From: Spirochaetales bacterium
GTDB taxonomy: Bacteria > Spirochaetota > Spirochaetia > SZUA-6 > JAFGRV01
Reading direction: 5' to 3'
DNA length: 64,000 bases
NCBI GenBank assembly: GCA_016928415.1
Contig: JAFGKU010000101.1
Location: 1 to 64,000, forward strand
Shown: positions 29,101 through 37,202 of the stretch, in pieces
Numbering within the stretch: the stretch's first letter is position 1
Layout: every line of letters begins with the position of its first letter
Position numbers and translations under genes: made by a program
Notes under the pieces: generated by a model
Told to the model about the DNA's origin: nothing
What the model saw: the letters and a program-made list of their open reading frames with translations, nothing else
Database searches by the model: none

Positions 29101-31130
29101 ACGCCGGGACCTTTCATCGGTATCTCCAGTTCCTGTTCCAGGGGAAGATACGGTTTATATCCCGTTATGGCCACATCACTGACGGAATCCGGTTCAATAA
29201 GGGCCAGGTCCAGATTTTCCACACCTGTTATACCGTGAAATTTCCTGAAATAAGCCTCCAGGTTCAGCTTATACGTGCTCAATTTCAGTTTTTCAATATT
29301 CCTTACCTGTACTTTTAGCAGGGCTTTTTCATTTGTCCTGAAAATTCTCTCTGTTTTTACCGTCAATTCCTTGTTCACCATCTGGTTTACTCTCTGGCTT
29401 GCTTCATAGGCATAATTTCCCCAGTTACACATCTTGTATGCTTTCAAGGCCGCTTCAAAATCCTTGATCTCACGTTCCAGGATTTCTCCTATACGCAGCT
29501 GGGCCAATGAAGATTCATTCGTGTTGGGATATTTGGCTACAAGCTTCCTGAAACCGGCAATGGCATTCCTGAAGAATTCATCACTCCCGGAATCCCGGGC
29601 TTTTTCCTTGACATCCAGTCCCTGCTGGTACTGGATCTGGGCCAGGGTAAACAGGATTTGACGGGACCTTACATCCAGGGGATGATTGATGAGAAAGGCA
29701 TTCCAGATTTTCTCCGCTTCGGCATAATTTTTTTCATTGATCTTGTCGATTCCCATCTGGTACTCCGCATCGATAATACCCTGTTGGGCGGATGTCCAAT
29801 GGGGACCGTTCGGAAACCGCGATATGTAATCGGAATAAATCCTGACGGCTGTCTCAAATTTCCTCTGTTTAAAATAGAGGTTCCCCGTCTGTGACAATGC
29901 TTCCTTCTGCATCTTGTCAAACTGCTCCTCCGGGGTTGCGCTGATGCCGATCTCTTCACGAAAAGTCTTCTCTTCATCCGTTTCGGAGACATTGACCTGG
30001 AAACCCTTTTTTTCATACACATCCTTCAGGGCCCGGATAGCCTCGTCCGTCCTGCCTCTGTTAATGAGTGCCTGGGCTTTATACCAGGCCAGGGTACAGG
30101 CAATCGAATCATCAGGGAACAGGGACAGGAATTCATCAATAGACTTGATCCCGCTTTCCAGTTCAAAGTCGGAAGAAGGGCCGGGAAAACGGAACGCGTA
30201 AGGAATGCGTCTCAAGGCCAGCCGGTAATATTTCCGCTGTTCGGGAGGAAGAAGGCCGGGTTTGGAAAGGGCTTCCACGCCGGCCTCCCTCTTTATCAAC
30301 GTGATAAGATCATGTAATTCATTTTTCCCCTCCAGGTAATAACCCGACCTGATCAGGGATTCGGAAAGATGCAGCCTTGAATCGTAAATGTACTTTCCCT
30401 TGACCGCAACCGTTTTATCTGCAGAGCCGGAAATCGCCTTTGAGAACCACGCCGGATCAAATTCCGACAGGTAGCTTTTATATTCACTGACGGCCTTTGA
30501 ATAATTCCCGGCATATTCCATCATTTTAGCCATTTTATACTTGACCGTGTCCCTTAATTCATCCGCAATTTCCAGCTTCAATGCCTCTCCGTAAAAACGG
30601 TAGGCTGCGTTGTAATCCGGTTTGGGAAGGTCCAGTTCTTCCGGTTTCGGCTGGTAGGCCAGGCTCTCGGCATACCGCATGTAGATTCCGGCTATTTCCT
30701 TTTTTCTCCCTTCGGAAAGCAGGTAGAGGGCCTCTTCGGAATATATTTTTTCAGCCGATCTGTAATCCTTTTCAGCGAGCATGATTTCGGCATGCAGATA
30801 TCTCATCTTGTGAAAAAAGGAACTTTTTTTCCATTTTCGTTCAAAATTCTCGATAATACCAAGCGCCGATTTCATATCGTTATTTTTATAATGGGAAAAT
30901 GCCTTCAAATATTCCGCATAATCCTCGTAACCTGCCGGGGCGGGGTGCCCAAGGGCGATGATGGCATCCTTGTACAATCCCTTTTGCATAAGCTCCTCGG
31001 CTTTTTTAAGCGGTTCAGGTGACTGGGAAAAAAGGGATACAGGCATGATAACCATGCACATCATTGATGATAAATAAAATAATAACTCCTTGGTCCACAT
31101 ACGTTTTCCTCCAAAACCCCGTTTATTCAT
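23166..31130 (-). CDS. Giant TPR/alpha-2-macroglobulin-like protein (2654 aa), thioester motif absent
   Basis: N- and C-terminal TPRs; MG2-like RPAYRPGETIQIKGIVRD; TED-like region KDGSWKQSVTGEEIAVTSTAYWALIL; PYGIDEF in place of PYGCxEQ. Confidence 0.85.
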   Translation of the reverse strand: MNKRGFGGKRMWTKELLFYLSSMMCMVIMPVSLFSQSPEPLKKAEELMQKGLYKDAIIALGHPAPAGYEDYAEYLKAFSHYKNNDMKSALGIIENFERKWKKSSFFHKMRYLHAEIMLAEKDYRSAEKIYSEEALYLLSEGRKKEIAGIYMRYAESLAYQPKPEELDLPKPDYNAAYRFYGEALKLEIADELRDTVKYKMAKMMEYAGNYSKAVSEYKSYLSEFDPAWFSKAISGSADKTVAVKGKYIYDSRLHLSESLIRSGYYLEGKNELHDLITLIKREAGVEALSKPGLLPPEQRKYYRLALRRIPYAFRFPGPSSDFELESGIKSIDEFLSLFPDDSIACTLAWYKAQALINRGRTDEAIRALKDVYEKKGFQVNVSETDEEKTFREEIGISATPEEQFDKMQKEALSQTGNLYFKQRKFETAVRIYSDYISRFPNGPHWTSAQQGIIDAEYQMGIDKINEKNYAEAEKIWNAFLINHPLDVRSRQILFTLAQIQYQQGLDVKEKARDSGSDEFFRNAIAGFRKLVAKYPNTNESSLAQLRIGEILEREIKDFEAALKAYKMCNWGNYAYEASQRVNQMVNKELTVKTERIFRTNEKALLKVQVRNIEKLKLSTYKLNLEAYFRKFHGITGVENLDLALIEPDSVSDVAITGYKPYLPLEQELEIPMKGPGVYAVNVAGTDLEATTLVIRSNIDLILKSSRDELLVFVQDRLANKPVSGASVLVTDGNQVILEGKTGGDGVLREKLKELVSVNSLNAFVENSGSIAATGLNMAGLGFSRGLAPKGYIFTDRPAYRPGETIQIKGIVRDVSSGSYVVPGGKPWKCRVLDPEGRYIYQEELPLSEFGTVNTGVNLSADARRGSYTMQVTNEDQSLNFNGTFLVEDFKLEKIKLTLDFDRNVYFRGETIKAVFGAEYYFGQPVAGHDFSYTTPDGLQHFAKTDEQGKFTVEFDSLPFNAGQNLAFTFNLTGENVVLTRSAFLAAQEFTLALSTLRNVVLADSPVEVSVKSRDASGKATSREVEVIMIKRVSETIDPLFLQIPWLKDAVSNVVTTYNEVEIEKKAVKTSEDGTAHIGFTPPSGGDFLFRARSRDRFDNVITAEIPVFVSDETDETLLRFFPSREHYKVGEKDNLMLSSLLKEPTMALVCFEGEGIISYSLLTLDKKKINIPLNIGHEHFPNFTIDVSCMSGNRLIEASVPFTVERELYIKITPDKNVFAPADKGEIDIQVKDHLGKPVLADFSLALVNEALLALYADPLPDIVAFFQEGAFREAKMVTTTSCTFAYSPITREVLKEIAEEDERVKKEEEKASSAKKDKGPEYTEDELSDIIESENFYAEEALEGESLKTEKPIDTKEREKKGLVEETPREEMPSRGYWIASVKTGKDGRAKVPVPIPEASGSFRIIIKGCTQETLVGQADTSITVRKDFFVSLKTPSLLQEEDEVRFVGRIHNVSSYSGPVNAVLSITADGKKTTLAGINVIIKPNETREIVFAPYAVPFASSLRLVCDVDAPGSHRDSVLVNIPVRPWGLPFSVTKSGTADNDTTVFVSLDEEKEYGNRWMSIALQPPVDESIIDMVINADRPYGIDEFMDFTVPFVRGPESDLLALVSVLRYIQGSEAPPELHADLKKRISDDVSALVSTQDKDGSWKQSVTGEEIAVTSTAYWALILAGKAGIEIDLKAIERAKTYLKNQFTALPQDDNEKKAMILNSLSLSGDADYTFVNRLYRNRNELSEAALAFTALTLAALDKKDMGLELLSLLLGKSQAVEIDPGTGVKRTVRRWSGSGNHPWLANPVESTALALLAFQALKPADGVIGEGVEYLLSVQSSGGFSPAKSIGYVSQALCRYYGKTRSMVNDYTVQITVNGKAAGKYTLNAATGERERRQVFSIPFETVSAGENKVQFKYSGRGEYRYLITLTGFSKDLKDPASWDYPKFNYKKYIHEPLRYKGRTIGSSSQVITQLETTQTATVHIDFNSGYSKSYLVLEEFVPSGAVVLKDTLKGSQGMVEFQDNKILFYFKPNQSVSYVTYTIASYTPGRYKVLPPVLRSAFSPGEMRIGTASELTLLAPSEKSTDPYKMNEGELYGLGKEYFEDNDYGKAVELLEELYAIKPQYNQRDLARMLLWIRTAPGHFDAARVVEYFEILKEKYPELNIPFEKILAVGKAYEEIGEFERSYLVYKAIIDASFAKDAVVGGNLERSQEVIGSVEYMTNLIAEYPDSSPVSSAFFALSQAVYSYAPEADTITSRIHLMKDEKKREKITRQMLLERASNMFWKFMTYYPSNELLDDAAFTMLNIYLDRKEYDEAVSLSRSYQKTYNKSSFYSNYQYMEALSQFSLRRYKEAIDVAKKVAEGKSEDKNLATYILGQIYHSQRKPEESLKYYKMVSEEFPDAREAIAYFEKKSIGLDEVSIFTPGEKIDLTLKYRNIKEVNLQVYKVDLMKLYLREKNLSKITQINLSGITPALEKALTLGLGKDYEDRDKTIDLPLRDEGAYLVVCRGDDLFASGLVLITPLTLEVQEDAASGRVRVNVFDKVRKIYPDTVHVKVIGTNNTQFISGDTDLRGILIADGINGVATVIARDKKSRYAFYRGILWLGPRDEYFEYEAEEQKQEDFDTKYRGNLYKTQELLQEKNRASLDDLYEQDIQGVQVNEAF

Positions 31131-31151
31131 GACGAATCAGGGGTGTATTAT

Positions 31152-32180
31152 CTATTTTAAATTATGAATTTTTTTCAGTTTCTCAACCAGGTCAGAGACA
31201 TTGGAGCCGTGTATTTTCGACTCACCCAGGGGGTCCTCGAATTTCGTGTCGCCAAGTAATGCCCTGACCACGTTGGCCATTCCAAAAGATAAAACTCCCG
31301 TATTGTATCCTCCCTCGAGACTAAATACGATTTTTCCCCCCGAAAGTAACCCGGCAAAACGAATTAATTCACGGACCAGCCAATTATACGTACCGAGGCT
31401 CAAATTCACCTGCGCGAGAGGGTCGGCCCAATGGGCGTCAAAACCAATGGAAACCAGGATCAGGCCCGGCTTAAACCGTTTCAGTACGGGTAACCCGACC
31501 TTTTCATAGAGCAGTTTGAATGCCGCTTCCCCTGAACCATTCGGTAAGGGCAGGTTGATTTTCGTACCTTCCCCTGTACTGAAACCTGTTTCGCTGGCGC
31601 TCCCCGTTCCCGGGTAATAAGGATATTGATGACTCGAAATATACAGGACGGCGGGATCTTTATTGAAAATGGCATGCGTGCCATTGCCGTGGTGCACATC
31701 AAAATCTATAATGGCCACTTTTTTTATGCCTTTTTCCCTAATGGCATATCGGGCGCCTATGGCCACGGTATTAAAGAGACAAAAACCCATGGCTTGCGCT
31801 TCAACGGCATGGTGACCGGGCGGACGCGCCAGGACAACACCATTGCTCAGATTACCGTCAATAACTTCCGAAACCAGATCAATCATTCCGCCCACAGCAT
31901 GGGAGGCCGCATCAAAGGAATACCGGTTTACATAAGTATCCGGGTCCAGCTGCGCAGCCGGCTTTTTGGAAGTCCCCTTGATCAGGTCTATGTATTCCTT
32001 GACATGGCAGTATTGCAGTTCTTTATCCGTCGCAGGCCTGGCAGGCACCTGCTTCATTTTGTTAATGAGCCTGGTTCGCGTCAGGTACTCTATAATAGAA
32101 GAAAGCCGCTTGGCATTTTCAGGATGCATCGGCTTATCATGCTTTAAAAATATGGGATCATAGACATAACCGGTTGACAT
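31152..32180 (-). CDS. Histone deacetylase family protein
   Basis: RPPGHHAVEAQAMGFCLFNTVAIGARYA...IDFDVHHGNGTHAIF...SIGFDAHWADPL. Confidence 0.92.
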   Translation of the reverse strand: MSTGYVYDPIFLKHDKPMHPENAKRLSSIIEYLTRTRLINKMKQVPARPATDKELQYCHVKEYIDLIKGTSKKPAAQLDPDTYVNRYSFDAASHAVGGMIDLVSEVIDGNLSNGVVLARPPGHHAVEAQAMGFCLFNTVAIGARYAIREKGIKKVAIIDFDVHHGNGTHAIFNKDPAVLYISSHQYPYYPGTGSASETGFSTGEGTKINLPLPNGSGEAAFKLLYEKVGLPVLKRFKPGLILVSIGFDAHWADPLAQVNLSLGTYNWLVRELIRFAGLLSGGKIVFSLEGGYNTGVLSFGMANVVRALLGDTKFEDPLGESKIHGSNVSDLVEKLKKIHNLK

Positions 32181-32312
32181 AGTCTATATAAGTATAAAAA
32201 AAAGAAAGCTGGAGTGCAAATCAAAAAAGTACCTCCTCGGGGGCGGGCATGTGTCGGGGATCCAAGGTACGGCGTGATAACGACGTACCCGGGTCCTGTG
32301 TGCCGGCATTCC

Positions 32313-34025
32313 TTAGCGGCCATCCGCGGCTACCGTCAGCTTCCATGTAACCCCGATCGGCGCCGACTCCCACAGCTTGGACGCGTTCTTCCCCGTATAG
32401 TAACCGATGCGGTCCCACCCCTTAAACCACTCGTTGCCCGGCGCCTTTCTCACGGCAAAGAAAAAATGATGATTGGATGTCTGCCCGGGCATGAGGCGCC
32501 TTCCAAGCGGTTCGAGGGGAACCCAGCCGGATGCGGGCAGCCAGACCTCCGCGAACTTGTGATTGAATTCCATTTCATCGCCTTCTTCCTGGGGAAAATA
32601 ATTCCAGTTGAATCGCGCGGGCAGGCCTGCGAGCCGGAGCATGGCAATCTGAAAATAGGAATGCTCCGTGCACCCGCCGTGCATGTGCTTGATGATGACT
32701 GGCATATAATCGTTTTTTTCGTCCCAGACATCTTTAATTTCATCCCTGGCAAAGTTGTAGATGGCCTCGATTCTGGCCGACAGGGGTAAGAGCTTTGCAA
32801 ACCGCGATGCGTACAGGGCCTTGACCGACGGGTCGTCCAATGCGAATGCCTTTTCGTTCTGAAGGTATTGTTTCAGATTATCCGGTACATTTATTCTGTC
32901 ACCCGAGACGATCCTGTCAAGATCGAACCAGACCTGCCAGCGCTTGACGTCGGCCTGGTAAAAAACAGAATTGATTTTCCGGCCTTTTTTCAATTCGTTT
33001 ATTGAAAAGCGGACGTAGCGGTTGCCGAGATCATCGGTAAAATATTCACCACCACCAGGAAATTTCTCGTGGTCAAGGCTTTGCGCAAAACTGTTGAGGG
33101 GAATGGCGAACACCGCTTCCGCCGGGCCTTCATCCCCGGCCGGCAGTATGGTAAATGATGCAGTAACCTTTTCATTCAGGGGTCCGTCACGGTAAGCAAG
33201 CCCGTCACCCAGAATTTCATGTTCCCTGCCCGTGTCGATCCACATCCGGCCCTTGTGGATAAGCCGCGTAAAAACCTTTCCGTCAGGATCGTAAATCCCG
33301 AGAGAGCCGTCATCCGCCGCGCTTGCCATGAAAAAAAGCCTGTGCCCCAGATTGGAAAAGGTTTCCAGCTCTATTTTCCCCGTCTCGGTATTGTAAAGAT
33401 AGAGCCGGGCTCCCCAGTAGGAGGACCAGAGCCAGAGTTTTTTGTTTCCGGCGGGAAAAAGACGCTGGACCTTTTCTTTCCCGTATTTCAGGGTTTTCAG
33501 TTTTTCCCCTGTGGCAAGATTGAAAACAGCGATGCCGTCCTCCCCCGATACGGCATAAAGACGGCCGTCCTGTACTGTTATATCCTGCCACCAGTAATCT
33601 ATCCGTTCAAAGGGCATTGACCGGACCGGTTCCAATGTATTGTTATCGTAAAATTCGATAACGGAAGTTTTCCTAAGAATAAGGGTGTTTTCTTCCGGTA
33701 CATAAGCTGCGCCCCGGATACGCGAGTCCGATTTACACACCCGTTCGGTTTTTCCTGTAATCGCATTCCACCGGAGAAGAGCGTATTGTTTTTTACCATT
33801 GTCCACCACCCAATGAACATTCTCTCCTTTTGTCCACAATACTCCCTGGTAGTAGTTAAAAGTTTCCTCCCCCGGTTCCAGGACCGGCAGACCCGCGAAT
33901 TTTATTTCTTTCCCCTTCTGCCACACGGCGCCCCGGTAGGCAGTCTCTTCCGCACAGCAGCAGGCCGTAATAATGAGAAACAGGACCAGGGGAATCAATG
34001 CATACACTTTGACCGGATTGTACAT
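32313..34025 (-). CDS. Secreted transglutaminase-like domain protein with N-terminal propeller-like region
   Basis: Signal peptide; HGGCTEHSYFQIAMLRLAGLPARFNW...FNHKFAEVWLPASGWVPLEP. Confidence 0.78.
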   Translation of the reverse strand: MYNPVKVYALIPLVLFLIITACCCAEETAYRGAVWQKGKEIKFAGLPVLEPGEETFNYYQGVLWTKGENVHWVVDNGKKQYALLRWNAITGKTERVCKSDSRIRGAAYVPEENTLILRKTSVIEFYDNNTLEPVRSMPFERIDYWWQDITVQDGRLYAVSGEDGIAVFNLATGEKLKTLKYGKEKVQRLFPAGNKKLWLWSSYWGARLYLYNTETGKIELETFSNLGHRLFFMASAADDGSLGIYDPDGKVFTRLIHKGRMWIDTGREHEILGDGLAYRDGPLNEKVTASFTILPAGDEGPAEAVFAIPLNSFAQSLDHEKFPGGGEYFTDDLGNRYVRFSINELKKGRKINSVFYQADVKRWQVWFDLDRIVSGDRINVPDNLKQYLQNEKAFALDDPSVKALYASRFAKLLPLSARIEAIYNFARDEIKDVWDEKNDYMPVIIKHMHGGCTEHSYFQIAMLRLAGLPARFNWNYFPQEEGDEMEFNHKFAEVWLPASGWVPLEPLGRRLMPGQTSNHHFFFAVRKAPGNEWFKGWDRIGYYTGKNASKLWESAPIGVTWKLTVAADGR

Positions 34026-34090
34026 GATTTTGCCTCCGATTATTCTGAGTGAAGGGCTGTTATCTTTCTATATTAATTATAAGTTTTTAA

Positions 34091-34639
34091 TCAGTCCTCC
34101 AGGGAATCAAGCATTTCGACCAGGTCATCGGCATAAGGCTCAATCATAGCCAGGTCTTTCTGATGGATTTGTTTCTTGCTTACTTCACTTTGCGTTTCCA
34201 TTGCTCCCATGGATATTTTCATCTGGTCAATCATCTTCTTTTTCATGGCTGCGCTCAAGCCGGGATTGGCTTCGATTTCCTCGATAGCCGCCGCCATCTC
34301 GGGATTGGCTTCTGCCGCTTCCCGGTCATAGACGATCACCGAGAGACCCGCCAGGATCACGGACATTTTCTGAAAAAACGTTTTATCCCAGCCGTTTTTC
34401 TTTAAAAGGGCCATGAATTTTGCGTTTGCCTCGATCGCCTTCGGGACAGCCACATCGCCGGATTCACTGTTGTATGCCATGCCCAGGTCCTCCAGGTCCT
34501 TGTACAATGAGGGAAAGGTTTTCAGGAATTTCTTCACATCCCCCTTTTTCAACACCGCTTTCGGCGGCTTGTTCTCGGCCATCAGGGCCGGAACGGTGAA
34601 AAGAAATATGCAGACAGCAATACACAGTATTTTTTTCAT
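34091..34639 (-). CDS. Small secreted hypothetical protein
   Basis: Signal peptide MKKILCIAVCIFLFTVPALMAENK; helical body. Confidence 0.6.
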   Translation of the reverse strand: MKKILCIAVCIFLFTVPALMAENKPPKAVLKKGDVKKFLKTFPSLYKDLEDLGMAYNSESGDVAVPKAIEANAKFMALLKKNGWDKTFFQKMSVILAGLSVIVYDREAAEANPEMAAAIEEIEANPGLSAAMKKKMIDQMKISMGAMETQSEVSKKQIHQKDLAMIEPYADDLVEMLDSLED

Positions 34640-34789
34640 TAATAACACTCCTTCCGTTTATATTAAGCTAGCTCTTAAAGAATAATATCACAAAAATTGT
34701 CCTGATTCCAGAAAATATAGATCAATATAAAAAATTTCCACTTTTCATGCTGGTTGACTATTTTATGCAGAATGTTTAAATTGCCCGTC

Positions 34790-35122
34790 ATGGAAGAACC
34801 GGAATTATTAAGGGCAATCCTTGACAGCATGCACGATCCCGTGGTTTTTGTTGATTTATCGCACACAATACGTTATGCGAACAAGCCGGCTGAAAAAAAT
34901 TTCGCCAAATGGGGCGGCATAACCGGTAAAAGCATCTTTCACTGCCACAATGAAAACTCGTGCGCCGCGATCAAAAAAATTTTTAAAGCATTGAAAAACG
35001 GAACAGAGGAAGAAATGATATCGGATAATGAACGGCACAGGACATACATGCGCGCGGTTCGCAACGGTCAGGGTGAATTGATCGGGTATATGGAAAGGTA
35101 TGAACCTCCGAAAGGCAAATAG
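34790..35122 (+). CDS. Single PAS-domain protein
   Basis: LLRAILDSMHDPVVFVDLSHTIRYANKPAEKNFAKWGGITGKSIFHCHNENS. Confidence 0.7.
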   Translation: MEEPELLRAILDSMHDPVVFVDLSHTIRYANKPAEKNFAKWGGITGKSIFHCHNENSCAAIKKIFKALKNGTEEEMISDNERHRTYMRAVRNGQGELIGYMERYEPPKGK

Positions 35123-35123
35123 C

Positions 35124-36020
35124 TTATATATATCCAAAACGTTTCATCATGAGACGGACATTTTCTCTGAAATCCGAGTGACGGCCCATTCCAAATTTCT
35201 CAAGTTTCGAGCAATTGAGATGGCAATCCTTTGGCCTGGGTGCACCGGTAGGCGGTTCGTTATTCCGCTTAAGGATTGAGAGGGGAATACCGGCAATGTC
35301 CGCCACGACATGGCCCATCTCGTATTTAGTGTACGGTCTGTCACCGGACCAATGAAAAATCCCGTGAAAGTCCGGATGATCGATACGATATTCCACCAGT
35401 TCCCGTATCACAACAGCAAGATCAGGCGTAAAAAGAGGGTACTTCACCTGCCAGTTGTCCATAACCAGATTTTTACCGGATACGACATTTCCCGCTATTA
35501 TGGAAACGCCCGATTCACCGGGTGTTTCCTCACCACCGTACAGCAATGTAACCCGCAGTAATGCCGAATCGGGACACTGGTCCCGTACCGCTTTTTCTCC
35601 CGAAAGCTTGGATTTTCCGTAATTATTGAGGGGATTCGTTTTTGATGATTCATCATACGGCGGGGAAGTGCCGTCGAAAACATAATCGGTTGATATATAA
35701 ACAAGGAAGGCACCCGCTTCATTGCAGGATTCGGCAATGGTTTCCGTGGCACGGACATTCAGGTTATAGGTGCCTTCAGCTTCCTTTTCACTTATATCCG
35801 GCTTCCGCTCAGCCGCGCAATGAATCAATATATCCGGTTCAGCATCGGCCAGGAAATGCCGAACCGTACCGGGGTCCGTCAGGTCCATGGAAACGAGGGG
35901 CGGTGTCGCCCGCTTATAACCCAGACCGGTCACACGGTAATCAGGACAGGCACTAAATTCATTATAAACGGCCCGCCCAAGAAGACCGGTGGCCCCGGTG
36001 ATAATAACACGCAAATCCAT
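35124..36020 (-). CDS. RmlD-like NAD(P)-dependent sugar epimerase/reductase
   Basis: MDLRVIITGATGLLGRAVYNEF; YISTDYVFDGTSPPYDE; NNYGKSKLSGEKAV. Confidence 0.85.
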   Translation of the reverse strand: MDLRVIITGATGLLGRAVYNEFSACPDYRVTGLGYKRATPPLVSMDLTDPGTVRHFLADAEPDILIHCAAERKPDISEKEAEGTYNLNVRATETIAESCNEAGAFLVYISTDYVFDGTSPPYDESSKTNPLNNYGKSKLSGEKAVRDQCPDSALLRVTLLYGGEETPGESGVSIIAGNVVSGKNLVMDNWQVKYPLFTPDLAVVIRELVEYRIDHPDFHGIFHWSGDRPYTKYEMGHVVADIAGIPLSILKRNNEPPTGAPRPKDCHLNCSKLEKFGMGRHSDFRENVRLMMKRFGYI

Positions 36021-36157
36021 GATAGAAATAATAATCGTATTAATGATATTTTCAAGGTGATCCGTCTCCCTTTTTTTTCTTTCCCCATTTGTTTTATTGA
36101 ATTTAGCCGGATAAAATCTTAAAATAAATATTAAGACGTAAAACGATGGAGGTAAAA

Positions 36158-37180
36158 ATGTTTGGCATAAGATACATAAAATTCGATTCGATGAATCATG
36201 TTATCCTCTATAAAAAGGGAAAAATCAGGAAAAAGGGGAGAGGGTTGGCCTTTTACTATTATGCGCCCTCTTCATCCATCGTAGCCATTCCCATGGGAAG
36301 CAAGGACATTCCTTTCATATTCAACAATTCCACGGCTGACTACCAGTCCATATCCATCCAGGGGCAGATCACGTATAAAATCGAAGATCCAGGCAAGCTG
36401 GCCGAGTTTCTTGATTTTACCGTGACCCAGCAGGGCGATTATAAAACAGAGGATCCCCAAAAACTCGATCAAAGACTCATCAATGAAGCCCAGACAGCCA
36501 CCTCTTCGTTCATTCAAAAGCTCGCCTTAAAGGATGCCTTGAGAAAGGCAAAGGAAATTGAAACACAGATCTCGGAAGGCCTGAAAACATCCAATGCCGT
36601 CAGGATCCTGGGCATTGTCCCGATCAGCGTGAATGTCGTTGCGGTAAAGCCCTCGCCGGAAATGGCCAAGGCGCTGGAAACGACAACGAGGGAAGCCCTC
36701 CAGCAGGAAGCGGACCAGGCCATATACACGAGAAGGAACTTTGCCGTGGAACAGGAAAAAAAGATCAAGGAAAGCGAACTGGACACGGAGATTGCCGTTG
36801 AGGAAAAAAAGAAGCAGATAGCGGAAAAGAAGGCCGAGTCGGAAGTTCTCGCCGAAGAGAACAAGCGGAAAATCAGGGAAATGAAAATGGAGGCGGATAT
36901 TGCCGTTGAAAAACAGAAAAAGGACTTAATCACAATGCAGTCGGAAAACATGCGCAAGGAAGCGGATGCCAAAGGCTATGCCATCAATACGACGCTTACC
37001 CCGTATAAAGGCATCGACTGGAAGATCCTCATGATGCTCCAGCGGGAGGGAAACGATCCAAAGTCAAACATAGCCGTGGCTTTCAGGGAACTGGCGGAAA
37101 AGGCGCAAAACATCAACAACCTCAACATCACGCCGGACCTGCTTCAGTCTTTGACCCAACAGGCCTATCCGCAGAAATAA
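36158..37180 (+). CDS. SPFH/band-7 domain protein
   Basis: Band-7-like N-terminal half with YKIEDPGKLAEFLDF; coiled-coil KEEKKKQIAEKKAESEVLAEENKRKI; RBS ggagg before 36158. Confidence 0.78.
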   Translation: MFGIRYIKFDSMNHVILYKKGKIRKKGRGLAFYYYAPSSSIVAIPMGSKDIPFIFNNSTADYQSISIQGQITYKIEDPGKLAEFLDFTVTQQGDYKTEDPQKLDQRLINEAQTATSSFIQKLALKDALRKAKEIETQISEGLKTSNAVRILGIVPISVNVVAVKPSPEMAKALETTTREALQQEADQAIYTRRNFAVEQEKKIKESELDTEIAVEEKKKQIAEKKAESEVLAEENKRKIREMKMEADIAVEKQKKDLITMQSENMRKEADAKGYAINTTLTPYKGIDWKILMMLQREGNDPKSNIAVAFRELAEKAQNINNLNITPDLLQSLTQQAYPQK

Positions 37181-37202
37181 CAGGGTAAAAAAGGAGCCCG
37201 GC

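Noticed and set aside
28347-29238. Long + strand ORFs (200 and 178 aa) antisense to the A2M gene
   Set aside because: Mirror ORFs of the giant minus-strand CDS; no recognisable domain or RBS.
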